51,792 nt of DNA, from contig JALOPW010000012.1 in the NCBI GenBank assembly GCA_025453675.1, positions 1 through 51,792 of the forward strand, written 5' to 3'. Positions 9,411 to 17,048 of this stretch are shown one piece after another (position 1 is the stretch's first letter; the number at the start of each line of letters is the position of its first letter). The notes under the pieces are model-generated. The model made no database searches. It was not told the origin of the DNA and saw only the letters and a program-made list of their open reading frames with translations. The position numbers and the translations under genes were made by a program. This stretch comes from Methanolinea sp. (GTDB lineage Archaea > Halobacteriota > Methanomicrobia > Methanomicrobiales > Methanospirillaceae).

Positions 9411-9715
9411 TGTGGTCCAGGTACCGTCTTGAGATAGTGGCAATTGTTGCCATCGTCTGCTTCTGCGGAGTGTTCCTGTATACCAGTTCACTCATGAATG
9501 ATGCAGAATATGCCGGGTCCGATACATTGGGATCAGCAGGAGTGGCGGAACTCACAGGGGTCTCCGAGGAAGCATTCCAACCCCTGGTACCCCAGTGGGA
9601 GCCCCCGAGCGGGGAGATTGAATCAGGGCTGTTCGCGCTGCAGGCTGCTGTCGGGGGCATATTCGTGGGATGGGTGTTTGGATACTGGAAGGGCCAGAAG
9701 AATAGAAGCACCTGA
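9410..9715 (+). CDS. cbiN: Cobalt ECF transporter accessory protein CbiN
   Basis: A 101-residue protein with two transmembrane helices (about residues 8-27 and 76-93) and an extracytoplasmic loop, the CbiN topology; the second helix region ALQAAVGGIFVGWVFGYW ends near the C-terminus. CbiN couples with CbiM for cobalt loading. Its ATG overlaps the cbiM stop (TGATG), so translation is probably coupled. Confidence 0.93.
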   Translation: MWSRYRLEIVAIVAIVCFCGVFLYTSSLMNDAEYAGSDTLGSAGVAELTGVSEEAFQPLVPQWEPPSGEIESGLFALQAAVGGIFVGWVFGYWKGQKNRST

Positions 9716-9741
9716 AAGGTACATGATATCTCAAGAGTTCC

Positions 9742-10530
9742 ATGTATGAAGAACTGCTTGAGGACATCGCCCAGCAGAATGGGTTGAGGGAGGTAAACAC
9801 CTACACCAAACTGGCCGCCGGCCTCGGGGCCATCCTCCTCTGCCTCCTCTCGACGAGTTTTGTGGCGCCCCTCTTCATTGCAGTCGTGCTCACCCTCACC
9901 CTCTTCATCATGGCGAGAATTGATCCAGGAACTTATGGGAAGATCTTCGTTGCACCGGTTCTTTTTGCACTCCTGGGCGTAAGCGTGATCATCCTGCTGG
10001 CCGGCGGAGAAGGGGCGTTCTGGAGCTGGCGCCCCCTCCCCTGGCTCTCGCTCTCCATTACAAGGGAGAGCATCAACCAGGGATTGTTTGTCTTCTTCCG
10101 GGTGCTTGGGGGGATGTCAGCCCTGATCTTCATCGCTCTCACCACTCCCATGACAGATCTCTTCGTGGTGATGAGGCGTGCCCGGTTCCCTGAGGAGGTG
10201 CTTGACCTGGCAATGATCATCTATCGCACCATCTTCGTGATCATGGCCCAGCTGGTGCTGGTCTACCAGGCGCAGTTGATGCGCCTTGGTTATAGTTCAT
10301 TCCGGGAATCTGTCCGCTCGTGTGCCACCCTGTGCGGTTCGGTCTTTATTGCAAGCTGGGAAGCAGGGGAAGACCTGATCAGGGCCATGGAGGCCCGCTG
10401 TTACGAAGGGAAGTTCGCGGTGCTGGGCGAGGGCAGGCCGATTGGCCTCCCCTCGGCCATGGCGGTCCTCTCGTTTCTCGTGGTGTCGGCGGCGATCGTG
10501 GTGACCACCCGTCAAATCACACTCATTTAG
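9742..10530 (+). CDS. cbiQ: Cobalt ECF transporter, T component CbiQ
   Basis: The transmembrane coupling subunit that links CbiM/CbiN to the ATPase. It has 262 residues and several hydrophobic segments. Family signatures are the central FRVLGGMSALIFIALTTPM and the cytoplasmic coupling helices with MRRARFPEEVLDLAMIIYR and EAGEDLIRAMEARCYEG; the last matches the ARG-type motif region that contacts the ATPase groove. It lies 26 bp after cbiN and 10 bp before cbiO. Confidence 0.94.
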   Translation: MYEELLEDIAQQNGLREVNTYTKLAAGLGAILLCLLSTSFVAPLFIAVVLTLTLFIMARIDPGTYGKIFVAPVLFALLGVSVIILLAGGEGAFWSWRPLPWLSLSITRESINQGLFVFFRVLGGMSALIFIALTTPMTDLFVVMRRARFPEEVLDLAMIIYRTIFVIMAQLVLVYQAQLMRLGYSSFRESVRSCATLCGSVFIASWEAGEDLIRAMEARCYEGKFAVLGEGRPIGLPSAMAVLSFLVVSAAIVVTTRQITLI

Positions 10531-10540
10531 GAGTTGCAGC

Positions 10541-11743
10541 ATGGGGCGAATCATCATGGAAGCACGGGATATCCGGTACCGGTATCCCAGGGGAATGGAG
10601 GCCATCAGGGGGATCAGTTTCCACATTCGCCGAGGTGAGAAGATCGCCCTGGTCGGTCCCAACGGTGCCGGGAAATCCACGCTCCTTTTGATGTTCAACG
10701 GGATGATACGCCCGGATTCCGGGACCATCCTCTTTGACAATGCCCCAATACAGTACGACCGGGCATCTTTGCGCATGCTGCGGAAAAGGGTGGGGTTCGT
10801 GCTGCAGAATCCCGACCGGCAGATCATCTCCCCCACAGTCTACCAGGACGTGGCCTTCGGGCCCACCAACCTGGGGTGTCGGCCGGATGAGGTGAAGGAA
10901 GCGGTCGAGAGATCACTCAGCCAGGTAGGACTGGCTGGATTTGAACGCCGTCCACCCCACCATCTCTCGGGTGGTGAGAAGAAGAGGGTGGCCATTGCAG
11001 GGGTGCTTGCCATGGACCCGGATGTGCTGGTCTTTGATGAACCAACCACCGGCCTTGATCCCTCCGGATCGGAGGATATCATGGAACTCCTCGAGGAGCT
11101 GAACCAGCAGGGAAAGACGGTGATCATCTCCACCCATGACATCGAACTCGCATATCCCTGGGCAGAACGGGCCATCCTGCTCCTTGATGGGAAGATCCTC
11201 CAGGAGGATGTGCCGGACGTCGCCTTCGGGAACCAGGAACTGGTGCGTAAAGCCCGGCTCTCCATGCCGACGCTGCTGGAACTGTACCTGGAACTCGAGA
11301 GGCGGGGCTTCCGTCTCCCCGAAAGGAGGCCAAGGACAGTGCTTGACATGCTCAATGTTATTGACAGGGCATTTCGAAACAAGCCCTGTTACACCGAACC
11401 CGGGGCAATCTCCCTCATTGATATCAATGCACCAGGTGAAGTCGACCTTCCGGTGTGGCGTGCCGCACATCCTGGAATCTCCATCGGAGCGATGGGAACC
11501 CGTGCCAAGCAGTATGCGGTTGATAAAAATATCCCCCTGGACTTCACGTACGGGGTCATCGACAAGTGTATCCTGAAAGCGCTGCTGGGAGAGGACAGCC
11601 TGATCATCATCACCGGGAGCATGGTGAGAAGGGTCCACGAGAGGGTGGAGGAGTTCTGCCGGGAGAACCAGGTCAGGATCCCCATTTTGGACTTATGTTA
11701 TGCCCGGAAAGGGGACGACCCGGGAGGGGAGGTCCCGGTGTGA
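10541..11743 (+). CDS. cbiO: Cobalt ECF transporter ATPase CbiO with an unusual C-terminal domain
   Basis: Residues 1 to about 260 form an ABC ATPase: Walker A GPNGAGKST near residue 40, Q-loop VLQNPDRQI near 88, signature LSGGEKKR near 145, Walker B VLVFDEPTTGLDP and the H-loop STHD. It energises cobalt uptake. Typical CbiO proteins end near 270-280 residues; this one has 400. The extra 120 residues (from about DMLNVIDRAF) read as alternating strands and helices, with SIGAMGTRAKQYAVD and LIIITGSMVRRVHERVEEF segments and four cysteines. No known domain was recognised. ATG 10541 follows AGGAG; ATG 10556 is an alternative. Confidence 0.94.
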   Translation: MGRIIMEARDIRYRYPRGMEAIRGISFHIRRGEKIALVGPNGAGKSTLLLMFNGMIRPDSGTILFDNAPIQYDRASLRMLRKRVGFVLQNPDRQIISPTVYQDVAFGPTNLGCRPDEVKEAVERSLSQVGLAGFERRPPHHLSGGEKKRVAIAGVLAMDPDVLVFDEPTTGLDPSGSEDIMELLEELNQQGKTVIISTHDIELAYPWAERAILLLDGKILQEDVPDVAFGNQELVRKARLSMPTLLELYLELERRGFRLPERRPRTVLDMLNVIDRAFRNKPCYTEPGAISLIDINAPGEVDLPVWRAAHPGISIGAMGTRAKQYAVDKNIPLDFTYGVIDKCILKALLGEDSLIIITGSMVRRVHERVEEFCRENQVRIPILDLCYARKGDDPGGEVPV

Positions 11744-11758
11744 CGAGGGTGGAACGGT

Positions 11759-12118
11759 ATGGTTGATACGACGTTCCGGGCTGACAGGGAGACGCTCAGC
11801 GCGGCGTTCTCACTGGTCTTCCGCCAGGGCCGTGCTCCCCCGTCCTGCCCGAGCCCCTGCGAATCAGAACTCCTGAACTTTATCCGGGACAGGGTGCCGG
11901 CGGCATCTCCTGCCGCGTGCAGGGATGCACTCATCCGCGTCCGGAAGCTCTCCAAAGACGTGTATACTGTCTGTGATCAATTCAGGGAAGGCCTCTTTGG
12001 AAGCGGGGACACGGCACAGGTGGCAGCAATGAAGGCCCTAATGGAGAAGAACCCCGGGTTCTCCGAAGAGGAGTACCGGGTTGCGTTTTCAGTCGGGATG
12101 ATGTGGACGGCGTTCTGA
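11759..12118 (+). CDS. Unknown protein downstream of the cobalt transporter
   Basis: A 119-residue protein, not recognised. It has four cysteines (in SCPSPCESELL, PAACRDAL and YTVCDQF), appears mostly helical and soluble, and has no signal peptide or membrane helix. The C-terminus NPGFSEEEYRVAFSVGMMWTAF is hydrophobic. It begins 15 bp after cbiO on the same strand with a GAGGGTGG site, so it is probably the last gene of the cobalt operon. A role in cobalt handling is a guess from position. Confidence 0.7.
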   Translation: MVDTTFRADRETLSAAFSLVFRQGRAPPSCPSPCESELLNFIRDRVPAASPAACRDALIRVRKLSKDVYTVCDQFREGLFGSGDTAQVAAMKALMEKNPGFSEEEYRVAFSVGMMWTAF

Positions 12119-12224
12119 ATAGTGAGAAATCCCCTTCATGCAGGGGTTCGAGGTCGGCCAACACTTTTCACAGATCGTGAGGGATCGATTTTTCCCTCTT
12201 CAAAGAGCAGAGGACGAGAACACT

Positions 12225-12830
12225 TCATTCGTCCTTCAACCTCTCCAGTACCCTGACAATTTTGGCTCCTTTCTCCCTCGCCTCCGCAAGCGCAGACGGG
12301 TGGCCCCGGATCCCCTTGTGGCTGTCCATATCATTGGCGATGATATTGTCGTAGTATTCAAAACCCAGGGTATTGAAGAAGGCGGTGACAGCCGGGAATG
12401 CCGCGTCAAAGACATTGTCCCAGGAGAGTCCGGCGGTAGAGATGAAGATGCCCTTGTGGTGCTGTGTGTGCTCGTTGGTGAAATAGAGATTTTTCAGGAT
12501 GAATTTCCTGGCCCAGATGAACTGCGCCCGGTCGATGAGGCCTTTCAGTTCTGCCGTGATCCCCATGCTGTAGATGGGGGAGGCGACCGCCAGGCAGTCG
12601 GATGCAAAGATGCGGTCAAAGAGCGGGATTGCATCGTCCTTCACGATGCACTCTCCTGTCTTGTGACACGCATTGCAGCCCCGGCAGGGGGTGTAGTCAA
12701 GGTCTTTAAGGATGACCTTCTCGACCTCGCCGCCGGCGGCATTCGCACCCTCGAGGAATGCATCAAGGAGAGTCTCGGTGTTTCCGTGGCGGTGGGGGCT
12801 CCCGGAGAGGCCGAGGACCTTCACTGTCAT
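12225..12830 (-). CDS. Iron-sulfur flavoprotein (Isf-type), second of a tandem pair
   Basis: A flavodoxin-fold protein of 201 residues. The FMN phosphate loop is GLSGSPHRHGNTET near the N-terminus. A compact cysteine cluster CRGCNACHKTGEC (Cys49, 52, 55, 61; C-X2-C-X2-C-X5-C) matches the 4Fe-4S motif of the Isf family, methanogen proteins that pass electrons from ferredoxin to FMN and can reduce oxygen or peroxide. ASPIYSMGITAELKGLIDR is the second flavin-contact segment. It starts 3 bp after the stop of its paralogue at 12834-13448, so the two are co-transcribed and arose by duplication or parallel recruitment. The electron acceptor is not known. Confidence 0.9.
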   Translation of the reverse strand: MTVKVLGLSGSPHRHGNTETLLDAFLEGANAAGGEVEKVILKDLDYTPCRGCNACHKTGECIVKDDAIPLFDRIFASDCLAVASPIYSMGITAELKGLIDRAQFIWARKFILKNLYFTNEHTQHHKGIFISTAGLSWDNVFDAAFPAVTAFFNTLGFEYYDNIIANDMDSHKGIRGHPSALAEAREKGAKIVRVLERLKDE

Positions 12831-12833
12831 GGC

Positions 12834-13448
12834 TCACTGCTCCAGTCTCTTCCGGAGCTCCGCGATGACCTGTTGGCCTAACTGCTCCGCATCTGCCTTT
12901 GCGGTGGGGTGCGAAAGGATTGCCCCCTTCTCGTCAACTCCGTTGACCATCAGATAGCGGATGTCCTTATCCCTGATATCAACGACGTGGAAGAAGCACT
13001 TCACAGAAGGGACCGCCCCGTCAAAGACGTAGTTCCAGTTCTGGCCGGCAGTGGAGAGGAATATCCCAAGCCTCTTCCCCTTCCGCTCCAGCGGGACCAC
13101 GGGGAGCTTGAGGACAAATTTGCGGGACCGGAAGACCTGGAAACGGTCGATCAGGGCTTTGGCCTGTGCGCATATTCCCATGCAGAAGATCGGGGCAGCG
13201 AGGATGATGCAATCGGCTTCTATGATCTTGTCGTGCAGGACATCCATCCCGTCCCGTTGCACGCACCTGTTCAGGGTCTCGCAGGCGTTGCACCCCCTGC
13301 AGGGGTTCACGTTGGCATCTGTCAGGGGAATCTTCTCGATGACCACGCCCTCTTCCTTCTCCATGGAAGAGAGCACCCAGTCGAGCAATGTCTCCGAGTT
13401 CCCTCCCCTCCTCGGGCTCCCGGCAAACGCAAGGACTTTGATCTCCAT
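12834..13448 (-). CDS. Iron-sulfur flavoprotein (Isf-type), first of a tandem pair
   Basis: A paralogue of the following gene: 204 residues, flavodoxin loop AFAGSPRRGGNSET, cysteine cluster CRGCNACETLNRC (Cys50, 53, 56, 62) and AAPIFCMGICAQAKALIDR. The motif spacing is identical to its neighbour. A full Isf-like redox protein with FMN and a 4Fe-4S cluster is expected, acting in the cytoplasm. The upstream neighbour on the same strand is a peroxiredoxin ending 75 bp away, so the pair may belong to the same oxidative-stress transcription unit. Confidence 0.9.
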   Translation of the reverse strand: MEIKVLAFAGSPRRGGNSETLLDWVLSSMEKEEGVVIEKIPLTDANVNPCRGCNACETLNRCVQRDGMDVLHDKIIEADCIILAAPIFCMGICAQAKALIDRFQVFRSRKFVLKLPVVPLERKGKRLGIFLSTAGQNWNYVFDGAVPSVKCFFHVVDIRDKDIRYLMVNGVDEKGAILSHPTAKADAEQLGQQVIAELRKRLEQ

Positions 13449-13523
13449 TACTCTTGCGTTTCACCCCGGGAGAAGAAAAAAGGTTGGAATCCTGTACCTC
13501 CATGGGGTGGGGAGAAAAAGTGG

Positions 13524-14165
13524 TTAGATAGTCTTGAAACAGAGGTACCAGTCCTTGCACTCGTACCCCTCGGAGAGACGCTTGTCCATCTCCGCCTTGT
13601 TCTTTGGCGCCGGCACCACGACCTTCTCGCCGGGTTGCCAGTTTGCAGGGGTAGCGACCCCGTACTTGTCGGTGGTCTGCAGGGATTTGACCAGCCGGAT
13701 GATTTCAGGCATGTACCGCCCACTCGCGAGCGGGTAGTAGATCATTGCCCGGAGAATCCCCTTGTCGTCAATGAAGAAGACTGCCCGGATGGCAGCCGTG
13801 CTACTCTGACCGGGATGGATCATCCCGTACTTCTTTGCCACTTTCATGTCCAGGTCTGCGATGATGGGGAATGGGATGTCAACACCCATCTTCTCCTTCA
13901 CGTTCCGTATCCACGCCAGGTGGGAGTGGACCGAGTCAATAGAAAGGCCCATCAACTGGACATTAAGGGATTTCAGTTCATCCGCAATTGCGGTGAACGC
14001 GATGAACTCGGTGGTGCACACCGGGGTGAAGTCTGCAGGGTGCGAGAACAGCACGAGCCACTTCCCCTTGAAGTCAGAGAGCTTTACCATACCCTGGGTG
14101 GTGAGGGCCTCGAAGTCAGGGGCCGGTTCACCGAGGATGGGCATTGAACCAAATTCACCGCACAT
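13524..14165 (-). CDS. Peroxiredoxin, Prx6/archaeal type
   Basis: Reduces hydrogen peroxide and organic peroxides. The peroxidatic cysteine is in PADFTPVCTTE (Cys50), followed by the Prx6-type long C-terminal half with DKYGVATPANWQPG and a tail YECKDWYLCFKTI holding Cys203 and Cys209. A pair of C-terminal cysteines is known in archaeal Prx6 enzymes as resolving residues. The start at 14165 has GGAG about 10 nt upstream; an internal ATG at 14144 (MPILGEPAPDFEA) fits the family start better, so the first seven residues are uncertain. It lies 7 bp after the AhpD-like gene. Confidence 0.95.
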   Translation of the reverse strand: MCGEFGSMPILGEPAPDFEALTTQGMVKLSDFKGKWLVLFSHPADFTPVCTTEFIAFTAIADELKSLNVQLMGLSIDSVHSHLAWIRNVKEKMGVDIPFPIIADLDMKVAKKYGMIHPGQSSTAAIRAVFFIDDKGILRAMIYYPLASGRYMPEIIRLVKSLQTTDKYGVATPANWQPGEKVVVPAPKNKAEMDKRLSEGYECKDWYLCFKTI

Positions 14166-14172
14166 GCTGTCA

Positions 14173-14517
14173 CTACTCCTTCAAAATCTCATCGAGCTGG
14201 GCCTTCCCGTATACATAGGCAGGCATTCCTGCAAGGAGGAAGGCAACTCTCAAGGCTTCTTCTACTTCCTTCTTTTTAATCCCCAGGTTCGCGGCACCCG
14301 CGAGCTGGGCCCTGGTGGCGTGCTGGTCGCGGAGCGATGCGGCAATGGCAATGGCGATCAGTTTCTTGGTCTTCCGGGTGAGTGCCCCGTCGTCCCAGAT
14401 GTGCCCCTCGAGTTTCATCACCATCTCATACATCTGGGGGTCTTTCTCGGCGAGATCCTTGAAGAATTTCGGGACCTTGCCGATCATCCGTTCCAGATCC
14501 TTGGTGTCTTTTGGCAT
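14173..14517 (-). CDS. Carboxymuconolactone decarboxylase/AhpD-like protein lacking the CxxC motif
   Basis: A 114-residue all-helical protein of the CMD superfamily (the DDGALTRKTKKLIAIAIAASL segment is typical). Many prokaryotic members are AhpD-like peroxidases or disulfide reductases with a C-X2-C then a histidine after this helix. Here the site reads RDQHATRAQLAGAANLG: both cysteines are replaced and the protein has no cysteine at all, so thiol-based AhpD chemistry is not possible. It sits between a desulforedoxin-domain gene and a peroxiredoxin, so an accessory or altered function in the same stress unit is likely. Confidence 0.88.
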   Translation of the reverse strand: MPKDTKDLERMIGKVPKFFKDLAEKDPQMYEMVMKLEGHIWDDGALTRKTKKLIAIAIAASLRDQHATRAQLAGAANLGIKKKEVEEALRVAFLLAGMPAYVYGKAQLDEILKE

Positions 14518-14524
14518 ACAGGAA

Positions 14525-14650
14525 TCACTTCTTCAGTTTCATTGGCTGGCCGCAACAGACGAGTTCTCCGCCGCCTACAACCTTCACCACTACGACATTT
14601 CCGCAAATCTCACACTCGAATTGCTGTCCTTCCTTTGATACGTTCACCAT
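14525..14650 (-). CDS. Stand-alone desulforedoxin/desulfoferrodoxin N-terminal domain (41 aa)
   Basis: A very short gene. The product begins MVNVSKEGQQFECEICGN and has four cysteines as CEIC (13, 16) and VCCGQPM (32, 33). This C-X2-C...C-C pattern is the Fe(Cys)4 centre of desulforedoxin and of the N-terminal domain of desulfoferrodoxin (superoxide reductase). The catalytic superoxide reductase domain is absent. The ATG follows a strong GGAGGGT site. It is the first gene of an apparent operon with the AhpD-like protein and peroxiredoxin, and likely supplies electrons in the same detoxification route (inference). Confidence 0.88.
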   Translation of the reverse strand: MVNVSKEGQQFECEICGNVVVVKVVGGGELVCCGQPMKLKK

Positions 14651-14672
14651 TCTTACCCTCCTATGAAGAATT

Positions 14673-14695
14673 CCCGGTTATAATGCATTACCGGG
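14673..14695 (-). promoter_or_regulatory. Inverted repeat over the promoter of the desulforedoxin-peroxiredoxin unit
   Basis: The arms CCCGGT (14673-14678) and ACCGGG (14690-14695) flank a TATA-like core, and the centre holds a perfect 10-bp palindrome TAATGCATTA (14681-14690). It lies 23 bp upstream of the desulforedoxin ATG. A dimeric repressor bound here would block TBP, so this is a candidate operator; the regulator is unknown. Confidence 0.5.
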
Positions 14696-14760
14696 GGTCT
14701 GATGTGTTCTGAAGGCGATACCCCTGGATTTCGCCCTGTCTGTGAAGAAAAAATGAAAGA

Positions 14761-14997
14761 TTACTGGTTGCTCTTTCCGCGCTTGGGCGGGTGCATCGCA
14801 TCCTCCGGGGTCTTGATATCCGGACGGATGTGGGTCATGGGGAAGCACTGGTACTCTTCACAGGCGCACTGCGGGCATTTCCTGAGATCCTGCTCTGAAG
14901 CGTCGAGCTCCATTTCTCGTCCGCAGTCAATGCAGACGTATTTGCCGGGGCCAACTTTCTGCCCGGCCTTTGCCTTCTCGGTCAGCTCTATCACCAA
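14761..14997 (-). CDS. Small zinc-ribbon protein
   Basis: A 78-residue protein with YVCIDCGREMEL near residue 20 and RKCPQCACEEY near residue 40, two C-X2-C knuckles that would bind zinc (or iron as in rubredoxin-like folds). A lysine/proline-rich tail follows. No enzyme domain is present. A TATA-like ATTATATATGG (about 15018-15028) is centred close to 27 nt upstream of the ATG and no ribosome-binding site is seen, pointing to a leaderless mRNA. It lies between redox genes, but its role is unknown. Confidence 0.75.
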   Translation of the reverse strand: MVIELTEKAKAGQKVGPGKYVCIDCGREMELDASEQDLRKCPQCACEEYQCFPMTHIRPDIKTPEDAMHPPKRGKSNQ

Positions 14998-15147
14998 CTC
15001 GCTATATGGGAACAGAGATTATATATGGCTTTTGTTCTTCCCCTTTAAATCGGCATATTTGGGGCATTCAGCACGAATTGAAGGTAATTGCGATCAATTC
15101 CAGGCAGCTGCACCATCCGAAGCTATTATGGAAGCCGGGGTCACCTG

Positions 15148-15756
15148 ATGTGTATGGGATACCGCATCGTGGGGCTGCTTGGAAGCCCGCTCCCGCATGG
15201 AAACACCGCAAAGCTCCTGGACTCAAGCCTGAAAGGGGCCCTGGATGCAGGGTGCGAGGTGGAGAAGATAGAGGTAGCCAACCTGCAGTTCCGCTCCTGC
15301 CGGGAGATCTTCTATTGCAGAGAGCACGAGACCTGTGCCATGAAGGATGATATGACCTCCATATACCAGAAGTTCAGGGAGCTGGACAGCCTGATCGTGG
15401 CCACCCCGGTGATGACCATGGGGATCCCCGGGGCCTTGAAGTCCTTCATGGACCGGTTCCAGGTCTTTTTCATGGCCAAGTACATGCGGGGACAATCTCT
15501 CGTCCCAAAGGAGCGAAGTGCCCACCGCCGGGGACTCTACCTTGGAATATCAGGGATGAAGGTCCCATATGTCTTCGACGGGGCAAAACTGACCATGAAG
15601 GCTTTTTTCTCCATCGTGGACGTGGAATACTGGGACGAACTCCTGATAAGCGACATGGATACTCTCCATGACCTCACCACCAGGCCGGATATACTGGAGG
15701 CTGCATACCAGAAGGGACACGAGATGGGAAGACTGCTGGTGGAAGGGAAAACCTGA
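15148..15756 (+). CDS. Isf-like flavodoxin-fold protein with one cluster cysteine missing
   Basis: Third flavoprotein of the redox region, 202 residues from the ATG at 15148. The FMN loop is LLGSPLPHGNTAKLLD, and ATPVMTMGIPGALKSFMDR matches its paralogues. At the Isf cluster site it reads CREIFYCREHETC: compared with C-X2-C-X2-C-X5-C, the second cysteine is Ile54, leaving Cys51, 57 and 63. It may bind a 3Fe cluster, use another ligand, or have lost the cluster. The start is uncertain: no good ribosome-binding site is seen, ATG 15154 is possible, and a TTG at 15088 would add 20 unconserved residues. Confidence 0.85.
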   Translation: MCMGYRIVGLLGSPLPHGNTAKLLDSSLKGALDAGCEVEKIEVANLQFRSCREIFYCREHETCAMKDDMTSIYQKFRELDSLIVATPVMTMGIPGALKSFMDRFQVFFMAKYMRGQSLVPKERSAHRRGLYLGISGMKVPYVFDGAKLTMKAFFSIVDVEYWDELLISDMDTLHDLTTRPDILEAAYQKGHEMGRLLVEGKT

Positions 15757-16425
15757 TCAGAGCAGCCCCCGCTCTTTCAGGCTCAGGTACCCGGTGCGGG
15801 CCACGATGAGATGGTCCAGGAGCCGGATACCGAGAAGCTCCCCGGCATCCTTCAATTGGCGGGTGATGGCCAGGTCCTGCGAACTCGGTTCAAGGGTGCC
15901 GGACGGGTGGTTGTGCACGCAGATTACTGCCGCTGCCCGGTCGGTTATGGCATCCGCGAACACCTCCCTGGGATGGACAAGGCTGTGGTTCAGGAGCCCG
16001 ACGGTGACGGTCCGTGTGGCGATCACCTCGTTCGCCCCGTTCAGCGTGATGCAGATGAAATGCTCCTGGCGTCGCCCGTTCAGGTCGGCAACAAGCGGCA
16101 GTATATCGGCAGGGGTCTGGACCTTTACCCGGATCTCTTCATCGTGGCGGAGATACCTGCGGGCCAGTTCCATTGAGGCCAGGATCTGGGATGCCTTCCC
16201 CTGTCCGACACCGGGAATACGAACAAGGTCCGCATACGTGATCCCGTCCGGGTTATCAGAGAAGAGTCGGGAGATGTCCCGGGAAACCTGCAGGACATCC
16301 CGGCCTACAGTACCCCGTCCGATGATGCAGGCGATCAGCTCATGATCTGACAGGGCGCATGCGCCCTGGTGTGCTATTTTTTCCCGGGGTTTATCCTGTT
16401 CCTGGAGTTCCCTTAGTTTCTTCAT
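15757..16425 (-). CDS. RadC-family JAB-domain protein
   Basis: A 222-residue RadC/UPF0758-type protein. The N-terminal half has a helix-hairpin-helix segment, VRIPGVGQGKASQILA. The C-terminal half is a JAB1/MPN-like domain with the metal motif CVHNHPSGTLEPSSQD. Despite the old name, the function of RadC is unsettled. The start MKKLRELQEQDKP matches the usual family length; an upstream ATG at 16491 adds 22 unconserved residues that overlap an intergenic-repeat fragment, so it is less likely. It converges with the flavoprotein gene with no gap between the stop codons. Confidence 0.9.
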   Translation of the reverse strand: MKKLRELQEQDKPREKIAHQGACALSDHELIACIIGRGTVGRDVLQVSRDISRLFSDNPDGITYADLVRIPGVGQGKASQILASMELARRYLRHDEEIRVKVQTPADILPLVADLNGRRQEHFICITLNGANEVIATRTVTVGLLNHSLVHPREVFADAITDRAAAVICVHNHPSGTLEPSSQDLAITRQLKDAGELLGIRLLDHLIVARTGYLSLKERGLL

Positions 16426-17048
16426 AGGATGCTTGAGCAGTAACGTGCGTCCCCATGTTAAAAAAATTGCATGATTCTCTTCGGGATACATGAATAGAAG
16501 ATGAACATGCCGGAAGCATTTTCATATTCACTCAAAATGCGCTCCATTTCAGTTTGAAAGGCATAATACATGGGGATTGTGTATAAAATTTTTTTAGAGA
16601 AAAGTGATTACTTCTGCACCCCCTGATTGGAATCCAGGGCATGGCAGTTGAACTGAGATCTGTTCAGGTACGTTATCGGAGAGTGGTCATCAGGCCTGCT
16701 TCAGGGTCGGACTGCATCGATGTGTCCGGATATCCTCTCTCTTTACATCTGCCCCGCACCTGGTGCAAAAAAAGTGGGAGGTCTCCCCGGGACGAAGCGA
16801 CTGGCAACGGTATCGTATCATACTATACTATCTGTCGCACATGAGCAAATATGCTTTCCAAGAGAAGTATGGTGCTCATTGTGTGAGGACCAGGTATATT
16901 TTTCGAGTATACCCATGGAAAACCCACAGGAAGGCCGCGTGAAAAAACCTGCAGTGAGTCCAATGTACATGAGAGAAGTCGGATGTCCTCCCTGATCTGT
17001 CCGTATGTTTCTTAAGGGCTCTCTTCCATTCACTTTTCAGGAGGCAGG
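16426..17048. other. 623-bp gene-free region between radC and the MFS gene
   Basis: Two small open frames on the plus strand (16641-16844 and 16720-16995) show no recognisable protein, no ribosome-binding site and poor composition, and are not called. The radC-proximal part contains an inverted fragment of the dispersed repeat (16471-16483, with a poly-A/T stretch beside it). A TTTCTTAAGG element at 17008-17017 is the probable TATA region for the MFS gene. Nothing else is seen. Confidence 0.6.
16459..16490 (-). repeat. Inverted fragment of the dispersed repeat upstream of radC
   Basis: Read on the minus strand, 16471-16483 is CGAAGAGAATCAT, identical to the tail core of the repeat copies at 8554 and 24061, and is likewise followed within a few bases by a run of T. 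The hairpin part is missing. It lies just upstream of the chosen radC start. This is a short match, so common descent is likely but not certain. Confidence 0.5.

Noticed and set aside
12138-14147. Plus-strand open frames of 247 and 412 codons opposite the flavoprotein and peroxiredoxin genes
   Set aside because: Shadow frames caused by GC-rich codon bias; the minus-strand genes have full family motifs.
16641-16995. Two small plus-strand frames in the radC-MFS gap
   Set aside because: No ribosome-binding site, no promoter spacing, and no protein-like pattern.
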